Positions 1-6,584 of a DNA stretch of 64,000 bases are shown piece after piece. The DNA is from Rubritalea squalenifaciens DSM 18772 (GTDB lineage Bacteria > Verrucomicrobiota > Verrucomicrobiia > Verrucomicrobiales > Akkermansiaceae): the NCBI RefSeq assembly GCF_900141815.1, contig NZ_FQYR01000002.1, positions 1 through 64,000 of the forward strand, written 5' to 3'. The position numbers and the translations under genes are program-made. Positions within the stretch are counted from its first letter, which is position 1; each line of letters opens with the position of its first letter. The notes below the pieces were generated by a model, which was given only the letters and a program-made list of their open reading frames with translations, was not told the origin of the DNA and did no database searches.

Positions 1-219
1 GTAGGCAACGAAGACACGGGCTGGCGCAGTGCGGTCATCTTCACGCTGATCGAAAACATCCGCCGCGCAGGCCACGATGCCTACGCCTACCTCAAATGGG
101 TCTTCGAAAAAATTCCCCACATGACCAATCAGGACAACCTGCGTGAGCTGCTACCCAAAGTCTGGATCAGACTCCAGCAAGACAAACAGCAGACGAGCAG
201 ACAAGAGACCGCCGCCTGA
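1..219 (+). CDS. IS66-family transposase, C-terminal fragment (window edge)
   Basis: Reading frame 1 is open from the window edge to a TGA and encodes the last 72 residues of a protein. The pattern VGNEDTGWRSAVIFTLIENI followed by YAYLKWVFEKI and LRELLPKVW is the C-terminal element of IS66 transposases: a small serine/alanine-rich start, the 'sLIeta' helix, 'ayL..vl.ri', and the 'lLPw.w' end. The catalytic DDE core lies outside the window. The transposase would cut and join the ends of the IS66 element, whose right terminal sequence follows about 95 bp downstream. Family assignment is from recognition of the C-terminal domain only, and whether the full gene is intact cannot be seen. Confidence 0.8.
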   Translation, partial: VGNEDTGWRSAVIFTLIENIRRAGHDAYAYLKWVFEKIPHMTNQDNLRELLPKVWIRLQQDKQQTSRQETAA

Positions 220-316
220 TCATAGACGTCATATACGACGCTCTATGACGTCTACGAAATCGATGTTGCAACGTCAGCCGCAAGTGAAATCCAAGGGCCG
301 ATGATTTAGCGCTTAC
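1..316 (+). mobile_element. IS66-family insertion element, right end
   Basis: After the transposase stop there are about 95 bp of noncoding DNA, ending in TTTAGCGCTTAC at 305-316. Its reverse complement starts GTAAGCGC, which matches the GTAA-type termini of IS66-family elements. The junction lies at 316, because the AT-rich host-like gene begins immediately there. The element has therefore inserted into, or directly against, the minus-strand gene that ends at 313. The left end and the 8-bp target duplication are outside the window. Confidence 0.65.
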
Positions 317-570
317 TCTGAAACAGCCGAAACTTTACTAACAAAATCTGCTGGTGGAACAAATTTATAATTTAAATCAACCTTCTCAGACAGCCAAGTC
401 AGTGCTATCTTTGGAGAATCATCTAAAACTTCATTAACATTATCCATAGCAATTTCATAACCTCGAAATAACGTTATAATTTCAGACAATTCTCCATTAA
501 CTGTAAACATTTTAGGACGCTTAAGCACCATCACAGCCAATGACTGTTGTTTAATTTCAAATGTGCTCAT
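313..570 (-). CDS. Hypothetical protein, C-terminus cut by the IS66 end
   Basis: An 85-residue product that I do not recognise. It begins MSTFEIKQQSLAVMVLKRPK and is AT-rich compared with the chromosome backbone, which suggests acquired DNA. Its last codon and its stop are formed by the IS66 terminus: the final GAG takes its last G from the IS end, and the TAA is part of GTAAGCGC. The natural protein was therefore probably longer. It lies 39 bp downstream of the next minus-strand gene, in the same orientation, and both look like passengers of an accessory island. A sequence AAGGACAGACAAT upstream (about 580-592, minus strand) resembles a motif in the repeats at 1105 and 2075. No function is proposed. 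Confidence 0.5.
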   Translation of the reverse strand: MSTFEIKQQSLAVMVLKRPKMFTVNGELSEIITLFRGYEIAMDNVNEVLDDSPKIALTWLSEKVDLNYKFVPPADFVSKVSAVSE

Positions 571-609
571 GCTCGTAAATTGTCTGTCCTTTTAATATAG
601 TGATTTAGT

Positions 610-993
610 TTAATTGCCTTTGAACTCACCATATTCCCTCAAAAATTCTGCGTAGGCGTCTTGAATCATTCCTGGACCCAAGTATTTTGAACCATCAGCT
701 TTAAAATCCACTCTAGCTTTTTCCAATGCTTCCTCAGGCGAGTTAGCATCGACGATTTCCCCATAAGGTAGCTCTGGGTTAACTTGCCCAAAACTATAGA
801 TGTCCAAGCTTTCAAAGTTACCATCATCGAAACACTCATATTTGGCTACGGAATAGCCTCCATCAGGTTCCTTATCGATTCTTAACCATTTTAAAGCGCG
901 ATATCCACTTTCTGTCTGATGACCTAGCCACTGCTCAATAGCCCTTCCCGAGGTCAACTGTTGCTTAGCTTGTTCTAGTGTAAGGTTATTCAT
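610..993 (-). CDS. Hypothetical small acidic protein
   Basis: A 127-residue protein if translation starts at the internal ATG giving MNNLTLEQAKQQL. A longer frame reaches 1050, but its extra N-terminus is basic and unlike a protein start, and a purine-rich AGGAAG lies about 14 bases before the internal ATG. The protein is hydrophilic and without signal peptide or membrane segments. It contains an 'NSPEEALEKARVDFKAD' stretch, a pattern seen in small proteins that attach to bacterial accessory systems. I cannot name a family. It sits between a truncated gene and the first copy of a 179-bp repeat, all on the minus strand. Confidence 0.5.
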   Translation of the reverse strand: MNNLTLEQAKQQLTSGRAIEQWLGHQTESGYRALKWLRIDKEPDGGYSVAKYECFDDGNFESLDIYSFGQVNPELPYGEIVDANSPEEALEKARVDFKADGSKYLGPGMIQDAYAEFLREYGEFKGN

Positions 994-1104
994 TTTTAAC
1001 TTTAGCTTCCTGGTGCTGGGTTTCCCATTTCTTGTCCGCGCATCTGCCAATGTAACCGTGCATCTTCAGCCCTCATCTTAGGAGTTACTCCTTATTTAAA
1101 AGGC

Positions 1105-1283
1105 AAGACAATTTCCGAGGGAAAGACAAGCCGCATCTCTATTTCCTCTGTTAGACTTTGAACTTCACTCCTTCCACCACCCCTCCGGGGTGTAGTTTAT
1201 GCCTGGTGCTGGATCAAGTATCCGGAGATGACTACAGATGCCGCCTTATTAGGATTACACTCCGTTCTCTGCCAGCTTTCGCA
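1105..1283. repeat. ~179-bp direct repeat, copy A
   Basis: Aligns over its whole length with 2075-2252. Shared blocks include GAGG-GAAAGACAAG, the hexamer TGTTAG, CTTCCACCACCCCTCCGGGG (a GC-rich hairpin), CCGGAGATGACTACAGATG and CCGTTCTCTGCCAG. By eye roughly four in five bases agree. Both copies contain a short open frame beginning MTTDA, which ends soon after the repeat here. Together with copy B it brackets one minus-strand gene, so it may be the mobile or recombining boundary of a cassette. A 10-bp TAGCGCTTAC identical to the IS66 end lies just beyond it at 1338-1347. Confidence 0.7.
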
Positions 1284-1387
1284 CGTATATCAATAAAAGA
1301 CAGACAATATTTGTAAGCAAAAGGACAATATTCGATATAGCGCTTACGTTTTGGCGACAGCGTGCAACGTGCAAACAGCCGGATACG

Positions 1388-2062
1388 CTACACTTGGGTG
1401 ACCGCGTAGACTGCCCGATCACCGCTGCTCGTTCCGAACAGGTAAAGAGCATTGCCGATAAAAAGCTGATAGTAATCAAGCGGCGATGGCTCAGGATCAC
1501 CCATGATGCCCAATTCGATCTGCGGCTCAGCAGCGGCGTACATCTTGAACTGGAAGTTTGGCACGACCTCCAAGAGGAACTTCATTTGAACATTTCCACC
1601 GTAGGTTGCCGGGCTCTCGTCCTCGAGAACCCAGTTGGGTTTTCCTTCTAACTTACCGAATGAGCCAACCGAGTCACCTTCCACTAGCTGGATCTCGGAA
1701 AATGAGATTGGCTCATCGTAGCTGTCGACGATTTCTCCCTGATCAGTTGGGAAGATAACGAAAGAGAAGTTGCGCTGGTATTGAGTAAGGAAGCCGGAGG
1801 GAATGTCAGCTCCCGCGAGCCGTGATTCAAGCATCTCCGGTATGAGATGGCTTTCATCCGCACACTTCGTGCATTGGTAGACCGCAAGCGTTAGCCCATC
1901 CCAAATCGACCCTTTGGGCATCGCTACTTGGAAGAAGAAGGTCTGCGTCGATCCGCATAACTTGCATGTCGGGACTTTTGTCCCGCTCGGAAGGCGCGGC
2001 TTTCCTCCAATGAATGAAAGCTGGTCGGACTGGTTGCCCACTACTTGTTGAAGACCCCACAT
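1388..2062 (-). CDS. DUF1963/PDCD2-like zinc-ribbon protein
   Basis: About 224 residues from the ATG at 2062 (MWGLQQVVGNQSD). The frame continues upstream, but that extension is the translated repeat, so the internal start is preferred. The N-terminal part reads SFIGGKPRLPSG followed by two CxxC knuckles (CKLC and CTKC) around a hydrophobic 'TFFFQVAMP' segment. This is the layout of YwqG/DUF1963- and PDCD2-like proteins, in which a 'GG.P.LP' start is followed by a zinc-binding pair. The C-terminus (YYQLFIGNALYLFG) also fits that fold. Biochemical role is unknown. It is the only gene between the two 179-bp repeat copies. Confidence 0.55.
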   Translation of the reverse strand: MWGLQQVVGNQSDQLSFIGGKPRLPSGTKVPTCKLCGSTQTFFFQVAMPKGSIWDGLTLAVYQCTKCADESHLIPEMLESRLAGADIPSGFLTQYQRNFSFVIFPTDQGEIVDSYDEPISFSEIQLVEGDSVGSFGKLEGKPNWVLEDESPATYGGNVQMKFLLEVVPNFQFKMYAAAEPQIELGIMGDPEPSPLDYYQLFIGNALYLFGTSSGDRAVYAVTQV

Positions 2063-2074
2063 GCAATAAAAAGA

Positions 2075-2252
2075 CAGACAATATTCGAGGAAAAGACAAG
2101 TCGTATCTTTACGTATTCTGTTAGCCTTTGAACTCAAGTCCTTCCACCACCCCTCCGGGGTGTAGTTCATGCCTGCTGCTGTCTCAGGTATCCGGAGATG
2201 ACTACAGATGCTACTTTGTTAGAATTAAACCCCGTTCTCTGCCAGTTTGCGC
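2075..2252. repeat. ~179-bp direct repeat, copy B
   Basis: Second copy of the repeat at 1105-1283, same orientation, nearly the same length. It holds the hairpin core CACCCCTCCGGGGTG followed by TAG, the TGTTAG hexamer twice, and the start of a frame MTTDATLLELNPVLCQ that stays open to 2395. The frame is conserved in sequence between the two copies (MTTDA.LL.L..VLCQ) although it differs in length, so it may once have been coding or may simply reflect repeat ancestry. Confidence 0.7.
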
Positions 2253-2355
2253 AGGCTCCAGAGCTTGTTGGATTTCATCCGTCCGCCGAGGCGGTCGCCG
2301 TTTCCTTTTCTGTTAGCCGGGAGATAGCTCCCTTTCAGGCTGGTCACCACGTCTT

Positions 2356-2517
2356 CTACAAACTGGTGCCGAACACGGCACCGTCGATGAAGTAGCGAGT
2401 CTTGCAGCGTGCGATCACGGCCACGCTGAGCTGGCCGCTGCGTTTTTCCTCGCGCTCCACGGCCTCGCTGGTGAAGCCCCTGCGTTTGTGGCCGCTGAGT
2501 TCGCCGGAGCTTTCCAC
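2356..2517 (-). pseudogene. Relic of a REP-associated tyrosine (Y1) transposase, C-terminal end
   Basis: The minus strand encodes an uninterrupted 53-residue tail containing EREEKRSGQLSVA, then RCKTRYFIDGAVFGTSL and a stop. The 'R.RYF.DGAV.GS/T' signature occurs near the C-terminus of REP-associated tyrosine transposases (Y1_Tnp) common in Verrucomicrobiota. There is no start codon or HUH/tyrosine core in the window, and upstream sequence runs into the terminator of the next gene, so this is a fragment. Its presence next to palindromic repeats agrees with a REP-type history. Family call rests on a short motif and is tentative. Confidence 0.4.
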
Positions 2518-2540
2518 CCCGTCGTCACCTCATTTACACA

Positions 2541-2570
2541 AAAAACCCGGAAGGCGGACCTTCCGGGCAA
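2541..2570 (-). terminator. Rho-independent terminator after the Pro/Lys-tail gene
   Basis: On the minus strand a 9-bp perfect stem CCCGGAAGG / CCTTCCGGG with a 4-base loop is followed by six T residues, 36-65 bp after the stop of the gene ending at 2606. Confidence 0.85.
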
Positions 2571-2605
2571 ACACATGTTAGTGAAAAACAACTCTGACGC
2601 CGCGC

Positions 2606-3589
2606 TTAGCGGTTAGGGCGGCTTGGCTTCTCAGGCTTGGATGGCTTTTCTGGTCTGCTAGGCTTCTCTGGGCGAGATGGTTTCTCCGGTCTAGCAGGTT
2701 TTTCTGGGCGAGCTGGCTTGGTAGGTTTGGCTGGCTTCTCAGGCTTGCTTGGTCTGGAGGCCTTCTCAGGCTTACCAGCTTTTTCAGGCTTGCCGCTGCC
2801 TGCCCAGTCTGGGCGGCCACCAGTGGAAATGGTGCGTGCAGCTTTGTCCGCCTTGCCGGCCTTGTCTGCCTTACCAACGCGGGCGGCTTTGTCAGCCTTG
2901 CCAGCGGCGTTCTTGCCGGACATGAGTGAACCAAGCTTGGTGTCGAGCAGCTGCTTGCTGATCTCACCCCAGCCAGCACCTTCGGCGCGAAGCTCGAGGA
3001 TACCGTCAGCGAGTTCAGGATCGGAACCGAAGAGGGCGCCGGAGAATGTCTCAAGGTTCCCCTCGAGGCCGTCACGCTTAAGCATTTCCTCGGCGAGGAG
3101 CATGCTGATCTTCACGTTGCCCATCCCCATTGGGCCAGCGGTGTTCTCAACGTTGACTGTTTCGATCACGGTCTCGATAACAGTCTCCGTGACGATCATG
3201 GTGTCCTGGACAGGATTGCCGTCGACGTCTACGACTTGAGTGCCGTCTGGGTTAAGCTTGTAGACAGGGTTTCCGTCTGCATCCACAGCAGGTACTTCCT
3301 TCTCCACTTCCTTCTCAACCTGGACTTCCTTCTCGTAGCTCAGGTCTGAGCCGAGACGAAGTGCTTCAGCGAGTGTGCCGGCGTCATCGCCTGCGAACTC
3401 GGAAAAATCACCAGCGATCTTGTCGATCACTTTTTGTTCTCCACCGGAGAGAGTCGGAGTCTCGACAGTTTCTGTCGTTTCCGGTGTGGTCTCTGGGGAC
3501 TCAGGAGTAGTCGTACCTGTGTCCTGCGCCTGCGCGGTGGCTACAGAGAAACCCAGTAGGGCCGTAATCAATGGGTATTTATATTTCAT
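2606..3589 (-). CDS. Secreted protein with PEKP/RPEKP repeat tail
   Basis: 327 residues. The first ~22 residues (MKYKYPLITALLGFSVATAQ, cut after AQA) form a signal peptide. A Thr/Pro/Glu-rich linker follows (to ~50), then a mixed region of ~180 residues with short valine/glutamate-rich stretches, a lysine/alanine 'GKADKAA' stretch (~228-252), and a final ~60 residues built of PEKPSRPEKP-type units. Such Pro/Lys/Arg tails are extended and strongly basic and could bind polyanions or span the envelope; that is inference. It lies 57 bp downstream of the outer-membrane barrel gene in the same orientation, so they are probably cotranscribed and end at the terminator at 2541-2570. I know no named family for it. 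Confidence 0.7.
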   Translation of the reverse strand: MKYKYPLITALLGFSVATAQAQDTGTTTPESPETTPETTETVETPTLSGGEQKVIDKIAGDFSEFAGDDAGTLAEALRLGSDLSYEKEVQVEKEVEKEVPAVDADGNPVYKLNPDGTQVVDVDGNPVQDTMIVTETVIETVIETVNVENTAGPMGMGNVKISMLLAEEMLKRDGLEGNLETFSGALFGSDPELADGILELRAEGAGWGEISKQLLDTKLGSLMSGKNAAGKADKAARVGKADKAGKADKAARTISTGGRPDWAGSGKPEKAGKPEKASRPSKPEKPAKPTKPARPEKPARPEKPSRPEKPSRPEKPSKPEKPSRPNR

Positions 3590-3646
3590 GGTTAGGTTCG
3601 TTATATTGGCACCTTTGGGGAAGGTAAGAGAGTCTACGGAGGCGTG

Positions 3647-4432
3647 TTAGAAGCTGTACTTCCACTGGATGCCGCCGCCGATGTCCGGGCTGCCATCGGA
3701 GAGACCGATGTAGCTATAGAAAGTCAACAGGTTAGCATCGTTCACCTTATAACCTAAGTAGTTAAAGATCTCGAGGGAATCATCGGATGCGCTGGAGCTG
3801 GCGTCCTGCCAGTCGAGAGTGGCTCCTAAGTTGATGGTTTCATTGAGACGGTAGTCAGCACCTGCGGAGAGGAAGAAAACGTTGTCGAGCTCGGAGCCTT
3901 CCGGATCCCCCTTGATCTTGTAGGCCACGGTGGCCATCGGAGTGAGCTTGCCGAGTGGCTTGAAGTAGTCGACCTGGAGTGTGTAGTCGAACTCACCAGT
4001 ACCGAGACCTTTGTCTTCATCGGCTGTCGGGAATTTCACCTTACCGACGAGATCGAGGTAGCCGTAGTCAGCCGGGAAGGACTCAAGGCTGTAAGTAAGC
4101 TGGGCCCAGATGTCACCGAGGCCGGAATCATCAATGGCTTCTGCGCCGCCAACAACCACGCCACCATCACCGCCACCGATCACGGAACCAGGACCTTTGA
4201 TCTGCACCCATGGTACCGTCACTTTAGCCGCCCATGGACCCTGGGAGTAGCCGAGTGAAAATGGCACGAAAAGAATGTCTGTATCTCCCTCATCACCATA
4301 GTCACCGGTACTGTAGTCGATACCAGAGGTGAAACTCCACTGTCCCTGCTCTTCCTCTGCCAGCACTGGCTGGGCCACCAGGGCCACAGCTGCTGCAGGA
4401 AGCCACGCTTTCTTGATAAACTTATTCTGCAC
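3647..4432 (-). CDS. Outer-membrane beta-barrel protein (transporter-like)
   Basis: 261 residues with a signal peptide (MQNKFIKKAWLPAAAVALVA, cut after VLA) and then alternating amphipathic strands rich in Tyr/Trp/Gly, ending in a terminal phenylalanine as outer-membrane proteins usually do. Strand features such as 'FVPFSLGYSQGPWAAKVTVP' and 'GDIWAQLTYSLES' resemble the MetA-pathway phenol-degradation/transporter barrel family common in Gram-negative bacteria. It carries a glycine-rich loop (VIGGGDGGVVVGGAEA). Substrate cannot be told. First gene of a likely two-gene unit with the Pro/Lys-tail secreted protein. Confidence 0.7.
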   Translation of the reverse strand: MQNKFIKKAWLPAAAVALVAQPVLAEEEQGQWSFTSGIDYSTGDYGDEGDTDILFVPFSLGYSQGPWAAKVTVPWVQIKGPGSVIGGGDGGVVVGGAEAIDDSGLGDIWAQLTYSLESFPADYGYLDLVGKVKFPTADEDKGLGTGEFDYTLQVDYFKPLGKLTPMATVAYKIKGDPEGSELDNVFFLSAGADYRLNETINLGATLDWQDASSSASDDSLEIFNYLGYKVNDANLLTFYSYIGLSDGSPDIGGGIQWKYSF

Positions 4433-4604
4433 GGTTATTTCTGTAGTTTGTGTGTGTTGCCGAGTTCAGCGGTCCTTGCCTGGCTCCGAGTGAGAGCTTG
4501 CGGCAGAAATGCCTCCTTCTGTTTATGAAAATATATTCATCTTATATTCATTTTAAAGACAAGGATAAATTCCATCCATCCCGGCCACATTGCCATAAGT
4601 GCAT

Positions 4605-4640
4605 GAAAAAGCCGCCCTTACAGAGGCAAGGACGGCTTCA
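4605..4640 (-). terminator. Rho-independent terminator of purE-purK
   Basis: Minus-strand stem AGCCGTCCTT / AAGGGCGGCT (10 bp with one G-T pair) followed by TTTTTC, located 38-73 bp beyond the purK stop. The remaining spacer to the barrel gene start (4433-4604) should hold that gene's promoter. Confidence 0.8.
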
Positions 4641-4677
4641 GAAAAATGAATCTGGATACTTTCTAAGGCTTAACTAT

Positions 4678-5832
4678 TTACGCCTCGAAAAGGATGGAGC
4701 GGAGCTTCTCGCTCTCGGCAAGCGCCTCCTCCAGCGTGGGGGCGACGAAGTTGACGTGGCCCAGCTTGCGACGGCCGGCCTTCCATTCTTTTTCATAAAA
4801 GTGCCACTTGGCGGACTTGAGCGCCGCGATCTGCGGGTTAGCGAATGCATCCTCGTCTTTTTTCCAGATGTCGCTGAGCAGGTTCACCATGACGGTGGTG
4901 CCGTGCGGGCGGGTATCTCCCAGGGGGAGTCCACAGATCGCACGTACATGCTGCTCAAACTGGGAAGTCACGCAGCCGTCATTGGTGGCGTGGCCGGAGT
5001 TGTGCGGGCGGGGTGCAATCTCATTGACCCAGACATCGCCATTCTCCAGCACGAAAAGTTCCACGGCAAGAATGCCGATGTAGTCCAGCCCCTGCACAAC
5101 CTTCTCAGCCAGCACTTTGGCTTTTTCAGCCACACTCTCATCCACGCGGCCGGGAAGGATGGAAACATCCAGCACGTGATGACGGTGGATATTCTCCACC
5201 AGTGGGAAAGCGGCTACTTCGCCAGCGGCATTGCGGGCGACAACGACCGAGCACTCCATGGTGAAGGGCACGAAGCCCTCGACAACCAGACGGCAGGAGC
5301 CATTCCAGTCTTCCTTGCAGTTGGCCAGGTCTTCCACGCACTTCAGCCTCCACTGGCCTTTGCCATCGTAGCCGTCCGTGGCGGTCTTAGCCACGCAGTT
5401 GCCATCCAACTCATGGAAGGCTTTTTCCAGCTCGTCCGGCGTATCGACGATACGGAATTCCGTCTGGGCGGCATCGATGGACTGGAGGAAATTTCTTTCG
5501 AGCTCGCGGTTGCCGGTGATTTCCACCGCCTTGGCATTCGGCCTGAGCTCTACTTTGGAAGCGATGTCCTGCAGCAGGGCCGGCGGCAGCTTTTCCGTTT
5601 CCACGGTGACGACGTCCACCATGCCGAGGAATTCCGCCTTGGCAGCTTCATCATCATAAGAGCCTTCGATCACTAGATCCACCTCGCGCTTTACGGAGGA
5701 GCTATCCGCTCCGCCGGACCACGCCACCACCTTGTAGCCAAGGGGCAAAGCGGCCTGGGACATCATTCTGGCAAGCTGGCCGGAGCCAAGCACTCCAATC
5801 GTAGAACCGGGAAGAAAGACCTTATCTGACAT
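4678..5832 (-). CDS. purK: 5-(carboxyamino)imidazole ribonucleotide synthase PurK
   Basis: 384 residues, the normal size for the family. PurK uses ATP and bicarbonate to carboxylate aminoimidazole ribonucleotide to N5-CAIR in cytoplasmic purine synthesis. Visible features: an N-terminal Rossmann-like GVLGSGQLARMM (about 13-24), an ATP-grasp middle domain with VAKTATDGYDGKGQ, and the signature VNEIAPRPHNSGH that closes the ATP/Mg site. It follows purE by 12 bp on the same strand, and N5-CAIR passes directly to PurE. A strong terminator follows. Confidence 0.95.
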   Translation of the reverse strand: MSDKVFLPGSTIGVLGSGQLARMMSQAALPLGYKVVAWSGGADSSSVKREVDLVIEGSYDDEAAKAEFLGMVDVVTVETEKLPPALLQDIASKVELRPNAKAVEITGNRELERNFLQSIDAAQTEFRIVDTPDELEKAFHELDGNCVAKTATDGYDGKGQWRLKCVEDLANCKEDWNGSCRLVVEGFVPFTMECSVVVARNAAGEVAAFPLVENIHRHHVLDVSILPGRVDESVAEKAKVLAEKVVQGLDYIGILAVELFVLENGDVWVNEIAPRPHNSGHATNDGCVTSQFEQHVRAICGLPLGDTRPHGTTVMVNLLSDIWKKDEDAFANPQIAALKSAKWHFYEKEWKAGRRKLGHVNFVAPTLEEALAESEKLRSILFEA

Positions 5833-5844
5833 GACGCGCGCTGC

Positions 5845-6333
5845 TTAGTCTTCGAGCTTCATTTGTGCAACCATTTCCACCATTTCCTGGCGGTAGGCCT
5901 TGAGCTTGTCCGCAAGCTCCTTGTCGTGGCCTGCGAGCATGCTGACGGCGAAGAGGCCCGCATTCGCAGCACCGGCTGGACCGATCGCGAAGGTCGCCAC
6001 CGGAATGCCCTTTGGCATCTGCACGATGGAGAGCAGAGAATCCTGGCCATTTAGGGCGCTGGATTTCACTGGCACACCGAGTACCGGCAGAGTAGTGATG
6101 GCGGCAATCATGCCCGGCAAGTGAGCGGCTCCACCGGCACCTGCGATGATGACTTCAAAGCCGTTCTCCTCCGCCTTTTGTGCGAACTCCACCATGCCCA
6201 GCGGGGTACGGTGCGCACTGACTACCTTGGCTTCATAGGAAATACCGAATTTATCCAGAGCTTCTGCGGCCAGCTTCATGGTTGGCCAATCCGAATTACT
6301 CCCCATTACAATCGCTACTTTTTTCACTGCCAT
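5845..6333 (-). CDS. purE: N5-CAIR mutase PurE (class I)
   Basis: 162 residues. PurE shifts the carboxylate of N5-CAIR from nitrogen to carbon to give CAIR. The active-site segments are present: [10 protein letters not shown] (10-19), SAHRTP (39-44) and [14 protein letters not shown]. Presence together with PurK identifies the two-enzyme, class I route rather than the AIR carboxylase type. It is the first gene of the pair; the ~250-bp divergent region to the Verru_Chthon gene should carry its promoter. I saw no purine riboswitch-like structure there. Confidence 0.95.
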   Translation of the reverse strand: MAVKKVAIVMGSNSDWPTMKLAAEALDKFGISYEAKVVSAHRTPLGMVEFAQKAEENGFEVIIAGAGGAAHLPGMIAAITTLPVLGVPVKSSALNGQDSLLSIVQMPKGIPVATFAIGPAGAANAGLFAVSMLAGHDKELADKLKAYRQEMVEMVAQMKLED

Positions 6334-6584
6334 TTGCTTGTCGTTCGTTGCTTTAGGCCAGCCACCCTAGCCAGCCGCAGAGGAAATGCACGCCTTTTGT
6401 CGTGCACCTTGTGGAGGCTTCCTGATTGTGTCAGCCAGAATAATTAACTTGTCATACAGATAACTTGCCATTAATTACTCAGGACACTCGAACTCTCTCA
6501 TCGACAATCAGTGACCCAGCGAATAGAGTATTCATCCATTCACCACCTGTATTACTGCTTAAAATACATTATACTCACAAACCC

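Noticed and set aside
1105-2252. Integron attC sites with gene cassettes
   Set aside because: GTTAGAC in copy A fits GTTRRRY, but copy B has GTTAGCC, and I could not find a complementary RYYYAAC partner or an integrase. Repeat-gene-repeat is kept as a finding without the integron label.
4450-5676. 408-codon plus-strand frame over purK
   Set aside because: purK on the other strand is unambiguous; the plus frame has no recognisable domain.
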